DNA of 40,092 nucleotides from an uncultured Ruminococcus sp. (GTDB lineage Bacteria > Bacillota > Clostridia > Oscillospirales > Acutalibacteraceae): positions 1-40,092 of the forward strand of contig CAJOFK010000027.1 of NCBI GenBank assembly GCA_905234015.1. The letters are read 5' to 3'. The translations under genes and the position numbers were made by a program. Within the stretch, counting starts at the first letter, position 1. Each line of letters opens with the position of its first letter. This document shows positions 33,246-40,092 of the stretch, in pieces. The notes beneath the pieces are model-generated. The model was not told where the DNA came from and searched no databases. It saw only the letters and a list, made by a program, of their open reading frames with translations.

Positions 33246-34265
33246 TTATTTATTTCCGTACATCTTCTCGTAGTAATTCCGGTAATCGCCGCTGATAATC
33301 TCTTCCCACCATTCGCGGTTTTCGAGGTACCATTTTATAGTCTTTTTGATACCGTCCGCGAACTTTGTTTCAGGAAGCCAGCCGAGCTCATTATGGATTT
33401 TTGTCGGGTCGATAGCGTAACGCATATCGTGGCCTTTTCTGTCCGTAACGTAAGTGATAAGGCTCTCGGGCTTACCAAGCTCCTTGCAGATAAGCTTTAC
33501 GATATCAATATTCTTCATCTCGTTATGACCGCCGACATTATAAACCTCGCCTACCTTGCCTTCGTGAATAATGAGGTCGATAGCACGGCAGTGATCCTCA
33601 ACATACAGCCAGTCGCGCACGTTAATTCCCTCGCCGTATACGGGAAGCGGTTTATCGTTAAGCGCGTTCGCAATCATTAAGGGAATGAGCTTCTCGGGGA
33701 AATGATAGGGACCGTAGTTATTAGAGCATCTCGAAATAGTTACGGGAAGTCCGTAGGTTCTGTAATAAGCGAGAACCAGCAGATCCGCGCCCGCCTTTGA
33801 GCTGCTGTAGGGAGAGCTTGTGTGGATAGGAGTATCCTCGGTAAAGAACAGGTCGGGTCTGTCGAGCGGTAAATCACCGTAGACCTCGTCCGTACTTACC
33901 TGATGATATCTCTTTATACCGTACTTACGGCACGCGTCCATAAGCACCTCGGTACCGATAATGTTGGTTCTGAGGAAAATCTCGGGGTCCTCGATTGAGC
34001 GGTCAACGTGGCTTTCAGCCGCGAAGTTAACCACGATATCGGGCTTTTCCTCCTCAAAAAGCTTATCGACAGCCTCGCGGTCACAGATATCGGCCTTAAC
34101 GAACCTGAAGTTCGGGTTATCCATAACCGGCTTTAGGGTTGATAAATTACCCGCGTATGTAAGCTTATCAAGACAAATTATCCTGTAATCGGGATGTTGC
34201 TTTAACATATGAAATACAAAATTAGAGCCTATAAATCCTGCTCCGCCCGTAACAATAACAGTCAT
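33246..34265 (-). CDS. rmlB: dTDP-glucose 4,6-dehydratase
   Basis: It converts dTDP-glucose to dTDP-4-keto-6-deoxyglucose. The 339-aa extended SDR has GGAGFIG (7-13), the TDE catalytic motif (125-127), Y153/K157 in YSSSK, and the family block SRCSNNYGPYHFPEKLIPL. Its product also serves as precursor for 4-amino-4,6-dideoxy sugars, so the DegT aminotransferase at the end of the cluster could draw on it. It starts 18 bp after rmlA, with AAAGGTTAGGA before the ATG. Confidence 0.97.
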   Translation of the reverse strand: MTVIVTGGAGFIGSNFVFHMLKQHPDYRIICLDKLTYAGNLSTLKPVMDNPNFRFVKADICDREAVDKLFEEEKPDIVVNFAAESHVDRSIEDPEIFLRTNIIGTEVLMDACRKYGIKRYHQVSTDEVYGDLPLDRPDLFFTEDTPIHTSSPYSSSKAGADLLVLAYYRTYGLPVTISRCSNNYGPYHFPEKLIPLMIANALNDKPLPVYGEGINVRDWLYVEDHCRAIDLIIHEGKVGEVYNVGGHNEMKNIDIVKLICKELGKPESLITYVTDRKGHDMRYAIDPTKIHNELGWLPETKFADGIKKTIKWYLENREWWEEIISGDYRNYYEKMYGNK

Positions 34266-34283
34266 AATATCCTAACCTTTCTT

Positions 34284-35180
34284 TTAATGCAGTACATCAA
34301 GATATTTTCCGTCGACAACATCCTTAAGATACTGTCCGTACTGGTTCTTCTTTAATTCCTCGTAAACGGCGAGAATCTCATCCTTTGAAATCCATCCGTT
34401 GAGGTAAGCAATCTCCTCAAGGCAGGCTACCTTTCTGTGCTGATGGTTTTCAACCGTCTTTACGAAATTAGTAGCCTCAACAAGGCTCTCGTGAGTTCCG
34501 GTATCAAGCCAGGTAAAGCCCTGACCGAGAAGCTCAACGTTGAGCGCGCCTTTTTCGAGGTAAATTTTATTCAAGTCGGTAATCTCGAGCTCGCCTCTTT
34601 TTGAGGGCTTAAGATCCTTTGCGTATTTAACTACGTTATTGTCGTAGAAATAAAGACCGGTAACGCAGTAGTTGCTTTTGGGAGCCAAGGGCTTTTCCTC
34701 AATCGAAACAGCCTTTCCGTTCTCGTCAAACTCAACAATACCGAAGCGCTCGGGGTCGTCTACATAATAACCGAAAACAGTTGCGCCCTTGCCGCTTTCG
34801 GCATTCGCAACCGCCTGCTTAAGGCGCTTTTTCAAGCCGTGACCCGCAAAGATATTATCGCCGAGCACCATCGCGACGCTGTCAGTTCCGATAAATTCGG
34901 CGCCGATAATAAACGCCTGAGCCAGTCCGTCGGGAGAGGGCTGAACCTCATACGAAAGATTAACTCCGAACTGGTTGCCGCTGCCGAGGAGTTCTTTAAA
35001 TCTCGGAGTATCCTGCGGCGTTGAAATAATAAGAATATCACGGATGCCGGCGTTCATAAGCACGGACATCGGATAGTAAATCATAGGCTTATCGTAAATA
35101 GGTAAAAGCTGTTTTGATGTAACCTTTGTGAGCGGATAAAGTCTTGTGCCTGAACCGCCCGCTAAAATAATACCTTTCAT
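34284..35180 (-). CDS. rmlA: Glucose-1-phosphate thymidylyltransferase
   Basis: It makes dTDP-glucose from glucose-1-phosphate and dTTP, the entry step to dTDP-rhamnose. The start is set at 35180 ([18 protein letters not shown]), the family's normal start; nine more codons are open upstream. [11 protein letters not shown] is the nucleotide-binding loop, [18 protein letters not shown] the signature, and [13 protein letters not shown] AMVLGDNIF and EKP blocks follow. The length of 298 aa is typical. It is the first gene of the polysaccharide operon. The ribosome site (GGAAAGG) is about 14 nt away, longer than usual. Confidence 0.96.
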   Translation of the reverse strand: MKGIILAGGSGTRLYPLTKVTSKQLLPIYDKPMIYYPMSVLMNAGIRDILIISTPQDTPRFKELLGSGNQFGVNLSYEVQPSPDGLAQAFIIGAEFIGTDSVAMVLGDNIFAGHGLKKRLKQAVANAESGKGATVFGYYVDDPERFGIVEFDENGKAVSIEEKPLAPKSNYCVTGLYFYDNNVVKYAKDLKPSKRGELEITDLNKIYLEKGALNVELLGQGFTWLDTGTHESLVEATNFVKTVENHQHRKVACLEEIAYLNGWISKDEILAVYEELKKNQYGQYLKDVVDGKYLDVLH

Positions 35181-35302
35181 ATCAATCAAAAGCCTTTCCG
35201 CCCGCAACCGTAAGCATATCCGGGACCGCCTTTAAGCGGGCTTATTCAAGCGGCCTTTTAATCTCGCAATACGCCTATTTTAACATAAGCATAGCCTCTT
35301 AT
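35181..35302 (-). other. 5' leader of the polysaccharide operon
   Basis: About 115 nt separate the predicted transcription start (near 35296) from rmlA. The leader contains partly complementary GC-rich segments (GCCGCTTGAA and AAGCCCGCTTAAAGGCGG on the minus strand), but no recognised riboswitch, JUMPstart sequence or clear terminator. Between this leader and the DUF4003 terminator (35331-35443) only AT-rich sequence was seen. Confidence 0.4.
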
Positions 35303-35330
35303 ATTATACAATATTCAGCCGAAAATTCAA
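35303..35330 (-). promoter_or_regulatory. Promoter of the polysaccharide operon
   Basis: On the minus strand TTGAAT (35325-35330), a 16-bp spacer and a perfect TATAAT (35303-35308) form the only good sigma-A promoter seen upstream of rmlA. No other promoter of this quality was noticed inside the 17.6-kb cluster. Confidence 0.72.
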
Positions 35331-35443
35331 GCAAATTACTCATAATTAGATATTATGGTAAAATATGAATTAAAATAATAATCAAGAGCTGTTTTTATAG
35401 TTGTTTTTGACATAATAAAACAAGAGGAATTAGACATAATAAC

Positions 35444-35477
35444 AAAAAAAGCCTGCTCAAAACAGCTTTGAGCAGGC
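35444..35477 (-). terminator. Terminator of the DUF4003 gene
   Basis: GCCTGCTCAAA (35451-35461) and TTTGAGCAGGC (35467-35477) form an 11-bp stem with a 5-nt loop, followed on the minus strand by seven Ts. It separates the DUF4003 gene from the polysaccharide promoter. Confidence 0.92.
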
Positions 35478-35494
35478 AATAATTCAACCGTATA

Positions 35495-36463
35495 TTAAAG
35501 ATGCATAAACAGATTTGTGTAAAGAATTACATAGAGGAAAGTAATCTGCGGTACTACCAGATCGGTATCCGAATCAGCATCCGTATTCTTGATTTCCGTT
35601 TCTCTCAGAGCGAGCTGAGCCATCTGAGCCGCGTACATTCTGCGAGCTTCAATACCCATTCCGAGGAAGCCTTTAAAGGGCTTATGCCCCTCGAGCGCGT
35701 CGTCAGCCTCGGCTATCAGCTCTACGATTTCATCCGCGCCGGCCTCAAGCCCCGCGAGCATTCCGAGCATAGCGTATCTGTAACCCGGGAAATACATATG
35801 CCTTGCGTCCTTTAAGCCCTCGCAGATATCAAAAACCTTCTTGCACTTATCCTCGGCATTTCCGTCAAAAAGCGCGAGAACTCTTCCGAGGAAAAGACAG
35901 ATTTCCTCGCTGCTGAAATCATTTTCCGTAAGTATATCGCGGCAGCGCTCGCCCTCGGCAAGCACCTCGTTAACGTCACGTCCGGATACCGCGGTAAGCG
36001 CCGCGAAAGGCATCGAGTTTTCATCTGCCGTCCATTTTTTAGAGCCCATCATCTTTTCGTAAATCTCAAATGTGCGCTCAATGCACTCGTCGGTTTCCGT
36101 CTCGTCAACGCTGTCCGCGATAATAATCGCTACGTCAACGAGCGTTTCGTTGCTTACTCTTCCGCCGAGCGCGGTACGGATTTCCGCCAGCCTTTTTACA
36201 TACGCGACAGGGTCGTCACAATGAGTTAAGCGCGTGATAAGAACATAAAGCGAATTACCGTTAAAGCGGGAGAATCTGCCCGCGTTTTCTCTGTATATTT
36301 TGCGGCATTCCTCAAAACGCCTTAAATCCGGAGTCTGATTCATAGCGACGCAAAGTCCCGCCTCCGCGAGAAGCATATCGATATTTCCGAGTCCCTCGCC
36401 CTTAGCAAGTACGGAATAGTTTTTTAAGAACGCTTTACATTTCTTTTTTACAAGATTATTCAT
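35495..36463 (-). CDS. DUF4003 family protein
   Basis: This cytosolic, largely alpha-helical protein of 322 aa resembles the Firmicutes DUF4003 family, whose function is unknown. Features consistent with that family are the N-terminal AxxFLKNYxVL segment, the repeated helices around the middle, and the GKAEDKCKK-type segment (here GNAEDKCKK) followed by YFPGYRYAMLGMLAG. The start at 36463 has AAGGAAGG 8 nt upstream; a GTG 11 codons earlier is less likely. It has its own promoter and a strong terminator, so it is a single-gene unit. Confidence 0.75.
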   Translation of the reverse strand: MNNLVKKKCKAFLKNYSVLAKGEGLGNIDMLLAEAGLCVAMNQTPDLRRFEECRKIYRENAGRFSRFNGNSLYVLITRLTHCDDPVAYVKRLAEIRTALGGRVSNETLVDVAIIIADSVDETETDECIERTFEIYEKMMGSKKWTADENSMPFAALTAVSGRDVNEVLAEGERCRDILTENDFSSEEICLFLGRVLALFDGNAEDKCKKVFDICEGLKDARHMYFPGYRYAMLGMLAGLEAGADEIVELIAEADDALEGHKPFKGFLGMGIEARRMYAAQMAQLALRETEIKNTDADSDTDLVVPQITFLYVILYTNLFMHL

Positions 36464-36504
36464 AGGCGCTACCTTCCTTGAAAGATTCTTTTTCACGCTT
36501 ATTC

Positions 36505-36533
36505 ATTATACTTCAGCAAAAAATTATTTTCAA
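36505..36533 (-). promoter_or_regulatory. Promoter of the DUF4003 gene
   Basis: On the minus strand TTGAAA (36528-36533), a 17-bp spacer and TATAAT (36505-36510) match the sigma-A consensus. Confidence 0.82.
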
Positions 36534-36608
36534 TACTTTTTACATATTTTTCAAAAAATTTTGTTTATAAATAATAGTTTTTTTAATTGATAAATAATCA
36601 GGTTTTTG

Positions 36609-36637
36609 TAGACATTAAAAGCAGGATGATATATAAT
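36609..36637 (+). promoter_or_regulatory. Promoter of the BMP-domain protein gene
   Basis: TAGACA (36609-36614), a 17-bp spacer and TATAAT (36632-36637) lie 30 bp upstream of the start codon, with GGGAG as ribosome site. Confidence 0.8.
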
Positions 36638-36667
36638 TATAATATATGACTTCAGGGAGTAATTACT

Positions 36668-38617
36668 ATGAGTGACGCTAATTATAAAGAAGCTCTTAAA
36701 CTTGCTCAAAAAGAATACCGCGCCTGCGTATTTAAAGGCAAATCGCCTTTTCTTCCGGTGCTTGACGACTTCCTCCTCGGGGAGAGCGTATCAACCGGAA
36801 TAGACCTCGGACTCGTTCAGATTCCCGCGGACTTTATCGTCGGCACAAAAACGAAAGGCCGCTCAAACGCCTTCGCCGCGAATTTTATGCCGATTCTCGA
36901 CGAGGATACCGAGTTCGCCGAAAAGTGGAAACGGCTCTGCGAGGCTCACGAAACCGAGGGAATACGCGACCCGATTAAGGCGTACGAATATATGAACCGC
37001 TTCTACGTCCTGGAGGGAAACAAGCGCGTCAGCGTACTTAAATTCTTCAATGCCGATACTATAGTCGGCAACGTTATCCGTATTCTTCCCGAAAAGACCG
37101 ACGACCTTGAGGTTGAGCTGTACTACGAATTTGTCGCCTTTTATAAGCTGAGTAAGATTAATTTTATCGAGTTCAGTAAAAAGGGCAGCTATTCCGAGCT
37201 TCAGAAGGTACTCGGGAAGGAAGCTGACGAGGAATGGAGCGAGGACGAGCAGAAGCAGTTCGCGGCTGTTTATCATTATTTTAAGCAGGCGTATATTTCT
37301 AAAGGCGGCGACCGGCTCCAGTCTACCGTCGGCGACGCCATGCTCAGTTATATTAAGGTCTACGGATATCCGGAGCTTATGAAAACCGATACCGCCGATA
37401 TAAAGAAGAATCTATCGAAAATCTGGGAGGATGTTTCTCTCCAGCAGGACGAGGAGCCTATCGAAATCAAATCCGACCCCTCAGAGGAAAAGAAGCCCGG
37501 CGTGCTCTCAAAGGTACTGCCTCAGATAATCCCCTCGGTGCTTAAAGTTGCGTTTATTTACGACGGCACTCCCGAGGGCTCGGGCTGGGTTCACGAGCAC
37601 GAAAAAGGCAGGCGGCACGTTCAGCGCGTATTCGACGGAAAGATTGAAACCAAGGCGTATCCGAACGCTATGGACGACCCGATGAAGGCTATCAAGCAGG
37701 CAATAGCCGACGGCAGCAAGGTCATCTTCACCACCACCCCGAGACTGCTTCAGGTAAGCCTCAGAGCCGCGGTTGAGCACCCGGAAATCGTAATAATGAA
37801 CTGCTCCTTAAATAAATCCCACCGATATATAAGAACCTACTACACCCGTATGTACGAGGCTAAATTTATCCTCGGAGCGCTCGCGGGCTCGCTTACTGAA
37901 AGCGGAAAGCTCGGTTACGTCTGCGACTACCCGATATACGGTCAGATTGCGGCGATTAACGCCTTCGCAATCGGCGCGCAGATGACTAACCCGAGAGCCA
38001 AGGTCTACCTCGAATGGTCGGCGGTCAAAGGCGCTAAGAACGCCGCAAAATCGCTTGAGGAGCAGGATATTCATATAATCTCATCTCAGGATACGGCGCG
38101 CTTTTTAGAGGACGACCGTCACAGCTTCGGCCTCTCTTATGTACGCGGAGATATACTTGAATTGCTCGCGAATCCCGTGTGGAACTGGGGAGTTTATTAC
38201 GAAGAAATTTTAAGGCGCGGACTTAACAACAGCCTTAAATCCGAGTACGAAAGCAGCAGCAAGGCGCTTAACTACTTCTGGGGAATGTCCGCCGGAGTAG
38301 TCGATATAGTATATTCTCAGAACCTATCCGAAGCCTCAAAGCGTTTTTGCGATTTGCTTAAAGAAAGCATAAAGCACGACCTCTGTATTCCGTTTTTAAC
38401 TCCGCTTATCACGCAGGACGGCGAGAAAATCGGCGAAGATCAAAAGTCCTTAACGCTCGACCAGATTATAAGCATGGACTATCTTGTAGAAAATGTTGCC
38501 GGTACTATCCCCCGCTACGACGAGCTCAGCCCGATGGGCAAGGCTACGGTAGATATGGCGGGTATTGAGCAGTCTCAGGACAGCGCCGTTGACGATGAGG
38601 ACGGTGACGAAAAATGA
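36668..38617 (+). CDS. Cytosolic protein: ParB-like N-terminal domain plus BMP ligand-binding domain
   Basis: This is a 649-aa two-part protein. Residues about 45-140 resemble the ParB/sulfiredoxin-like fold, with RFYVLEGNKRVSVLKFF (111-127) at the place of the (D/E)GxxR motif. Residues about 292-545 resemble the BMP/PnrA periplasmic-binding domain (VAFIYDG at 294-300, KVIFTTTPRL at 351-360, KFILGALAGSLTESGKLGYV at 399-418), which binds nucleosides in lipoprotein ABC transporters. Here there is no signal peptide, lipobox or membrane helix, so a cytosolic sensor role is inferred rather than uptake. The tail is acidic. It starts a plus-strand operon and overlaps the metallophosphoesterase gene by 4 bp, implying translational coupling. 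Confidence 0.78.
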   Translation: MSDANYKEALKLAQKEYRACVFKGKSPFLPVLDDFLLGESVSTGIDLGLVQIPADFIVGTKTKGRSNAFAANFMPILDEDTEFAEKWKRLCEAHETEGIRDPIKAYEYMNRFYVLEGNKRVSVLKFFNADTIVGNVIRILPEKTDDLEVELYYEFVAFYKLSKINFIEFSKKGSYSELQKVLGKEADEEWSEDEQKQFAAVYHYFKQAYISKGGDRLQSTVGDAMLSYIKVYGYPELMKTDTADIKKNLSKIWEDVSLQQDEEPIEIKSDPSEEKKPGVLSKVLPQIIPSVLKVAFIYDGTPEGSGWVHEHEKGRRHVQRVFDGKIETKAYPNAMDDPMKAIKQAIADGSKVIFTTTPRLLQVSLRAAVEHPEIVIMNCSLNKSHRYIRTYYTRMYEAKFILGALAGSLTESGKLGYVCDYPIYGQIAAINAFAIGAQMTNPRAKVYLEWSAVKGAKNAAKSLEEQDIHIISSQDTARFLEDDRHSFGLSYVRGDILELLANPVWNWGVYYEEILRRGLNNSLKSEYESSSKALNYFWGMSAGVVDIVYSQNLSEASKRFCDLLKESIKHDLCIPFLTPLITQDGEKIGEDQKSLTLDQIISMDYLVENVAGTIPRYDELSPMGKATVDMAGIEQSQDSAVDDEDGDEK

Positions 38618-39201
38618 GAATACTCGCGGTTTCCGACGTTGAATCGGAATACTATTACGAATTTTATAAGCCCGGGCGGCTTGACGGAATCGACCTCATA
38701 ATAGCCTGCGGTGATTTAAAGGTAAGCTACCTTGAATTTCTCGTAACTATGGCGAAATGTCCGCTTTTATATGTTTACGGAAATCACGACGAGCATTTCA
38801 AGCGCGAGCCCGAGGGCTGCATCTGCATTGAGGACACAATTTATAAATTCAAGGGGCTGAGAATCGCCGGCTTCGGCGGCTCTCACCGCTACCGCAACGG
38901 CAAGTATATGTTTACGGAAAGGCAGATGAACCGCAGGATAAAAAAGCTGTTCCCGAAGCTGTTTATCAACCGCGGAATTGATATCCTCGTAACTCACGCG
39001 CCGGCACGCCACCTTAACGACCTCGATACTCAGGCGCACCGCGGTTTCGAATGTTTTAACAAGCTTATTGATAAATACCATCCGAAGCTGTTTTTCCACG
39101 GACATATCCACAGGAATTACGGCGCCTCTATCCCTCAGAAAACGAAGCGCGGCGACACCACGGTAATCAACGCGTTCGACCATTGTATAATAGAAATTTA
39201 A
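38614..39201 (+). CDS. Small calcineurin-like metallophosphoesterase
   Basis: This is a 195-aa binuclear-metal phosphoesterase. The blocks are SDVE (7-10, D8), GD (33-34), GNHDE (56-60), THAPA (127-131) and FHGHIH (161-166). In most relatives the first block is DxH; here the second ligand position is Glu (E10), a conservative but uncommon replacement. The substrate (nucleotide, phosphodiester or phosphoprotein) is unknown. Its ATG overlaps the stop of the BMP-domain gene, suggesting that ligand sensing and phosphoester cleavage are linked. Confidence 0.88.
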   Translation: MRILAVSDVESEYYYEFYKPGRLDGIDLIIACGDLKVSYLEFLVTMAKCPLLYVYGNHDEHFKREPEGCICIEDTIYKFKGLRIAGFGGSHRYRNGKYMFTERQMNRRIKKLFPKLFINRGIDILVTHAPARHLNDLDTQAHRGFECFNKLIDKYHPKLFFHGHIHRNYGASIPQKTKRGDTTVINAFDHCIIEI

Positions 39202-39245
39202 TTCTTTAAAAGAATAATACCAATCCCGGCAGAAAGGCATTTAAT

Positions 39246-40091
39246 ATGAAAAAAGGCTTGGTTCTCGAGGGCGGAGCTATGCGCGGAATGTTTACCGCGG
39301 GAGTGCTCGACGTCCTTATGGAAAATAAAATAAAGCTCGACGGCTGTATCGGCGTATCGGCAGGCGCGGCGTTCGGCTGCAATTATAAGTCAAATCAAAT
39401 CGGACGAGCCGTAAGATACAACAAGCGCTTTTGCAGGGACAAGCGCTACTGCAGCGTGCGCTCGCTTATTAAAACCGGCGATATGTACGGAGCCGAGTTC
39501 TGTTATCACACTATCCCGAATGAGCTCGATAAATTCGATGTTAAGGCGTTTGATAATTCTAAAGTAGAATTTTACATAGTCTGCACGGACGTTATTTCCG
39601 GCCGCCCCGTATATCATCTCTGCGAAAAAGCCGACGACGAGCTGTACGAATGGTTCAGGGCTTCGGCGTCAATGCCGCTTGTATCAAAGCCCGTTAAAGT
39701 CGGCGGCTTCACGCTTCTCGACGGCGGTATAAGCGATTCGATTCCGCTGGAGTTTATGATGAATAAGGGCTTTAATAAAAACGTAGTCGTACTTACTCAG
39801 CCCCGCGATTATAAAAAAGAAAAGCCCTCAGCGTTAGGGCTTATGAAGCTGTCGCTGAGGAAATATCCCGACACGATTAAGACGATTGAGAGGCGGTACA
39901 AGGTTTATAACAAAACGCGTGAATTCATTTTTGAGCAGGAAAAGCTCGGCAGCGCGTTCATAATCTGCCCCGAGGAAAAGCTCCCGATTAAACGAATTGA
40001 GCACGATGAAAACGTACTCGAGCAAGTCTACCAAACCGGCAGAAAAACAGCGGAAAATAAATTAAAAGAGCTTTTGGAATTTTTAGGATAA
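39246..40091 (+). CDS. Patatin-like phospholipase
   Basis: This 281-aa serine acyl hydrolase of the patatin family has oxyanion loop EGGAMRG (8-14), nucleophile elbow GVSAG (S38), and catalytic Asp in LDGG (D159). The length and layout match the YjjU/RssA-like bacterial patatins that act on membrane phospholipids. There is no signal peptide, so it acts from the cytosol. AAAGG lies about 8 nt before the ATG, and it follows the phosphoesterase gene by 44 bp, so it may be in the same transcript. The stop is complete, 1 bp before the window edge. Confidence 0.92.
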   Translation: MKKGLVLEGGAMRGMFTAGVLDVLMENKIKLDGCIGVSAGAAFGCNYKSNQIGRAVRYNKRFCRDKRYCSVRSLIKTGDMYGAEFCYHTIPNELDKFDVKAFDNSKVEFYIVCTDVISGRPVYHLCEKADDELYEWFRASASMPLVSKPVKVGGFTLLDGGISDSIPLEFMMNKGFNKNVVVLTQPRDYKKEKPSALGLMKLSLRKYPDTIKTIERRYKVYNKTREFIFEQEKLGSAFIICPEEKLPIKRIEHDENVLEQVYQTGRKTAENKLKELLEFLG

Positions 40092-40092
40092 A

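Noticed and set aside
36668..38617. Reading the BMP-domain protein as an ABC transporter lipoprotein
   Set aside because: There is no signal peptide or lipobox Cys, there is an extra N-terminal domain, and no permease or ATPase gene lies nearby.

Overview
The window reads as a chromosomal segment of a Gram-positive, starch-degrading gut clostridium, most likely a Ruminococcus (R. bromii-like) member of the Oscillospiraceae. The evidence is a pullulanase carrying a type I dockerin next to a paralogous membrane-anchored pullulanase (amylosome-type enzymes), a clostridial dnaG-rpoD pair, a T-box controlled thrS, and strong AGGAGG-type ribosome sites. The species is an inference; no rRNA is present to fix it.

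Layout. 1-265: a plus-strand terminator belonging to something outside the window. 265-6256 (minus): two secreted type I pullulanases in one operon. 6459-6767 (plus): a small two-LysM protein. 6902-9781 (minus): dnaG-rpoD. 9926-10555 (minus): a YigZ/IMPACT protein. 10588-11020: a 170-bp tandem repeat merging into the rpmE terminator. 11052-14460 (minus): rpmE with its own promoter, a VanY-like protein that has lost its zinc ligands, and thrS behind a T-box leader. 14470-17266: an eight-helix membrane protein (minus), a miniature SpoIID-like protein and a DUF5677-like protein (both plus). 17267-17535: a convergent intergenic region with an array of small hairpins joined by a repeated 9-mer.

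17536-35330 (minus) is one long co-directional cluster reading from a promoter near 35.3 kb: rmlA, rmlB, rmlD, rmlC (dTDP-L-rhamnose), two GT4 and two GT2 glycosyltransferases, an EpsG/Wzy-type polymerase and a Wzx-type flippase. This is a Wzx/Wzy capsule or exopolysaccharide locus with rhamnose as a predicted component. It continues, with a 4-bp start/stop overlap, into an unusual tail: ATP-grasp ligase, DegT-like PLP protein, second ATP-grasp ligase, ornithine cyclodeaminase/mu-crystallin family dehydrogenase, APC amino-acid permease and a DegT/DnrJ aminotransferase. The tail looks like a small amino-acid or amino-sugar conjugation pathway and is the best candidate here for an undescribed system.

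35495-40091: a DUF4003 protein (minus), then a plus-strand group of a cytosolic BMP-type ligand-binding protein with a ParB-like N-terminal domain, a small metallophosphoesterase and a patatin-like phospholipase.

The most interesting non-coding signal is a roughly 70-nt two-hairpin element found in two tandem copies near 10.7-10.9 kb and as a diverged third copy at 18.66-18.73 kb directly ahead of the DegT aminotransferase ribosome site. The copies keep their base pairing while differing in sequence. No tRNA, rRNA, insertion sequence or CRISPR array was seen.
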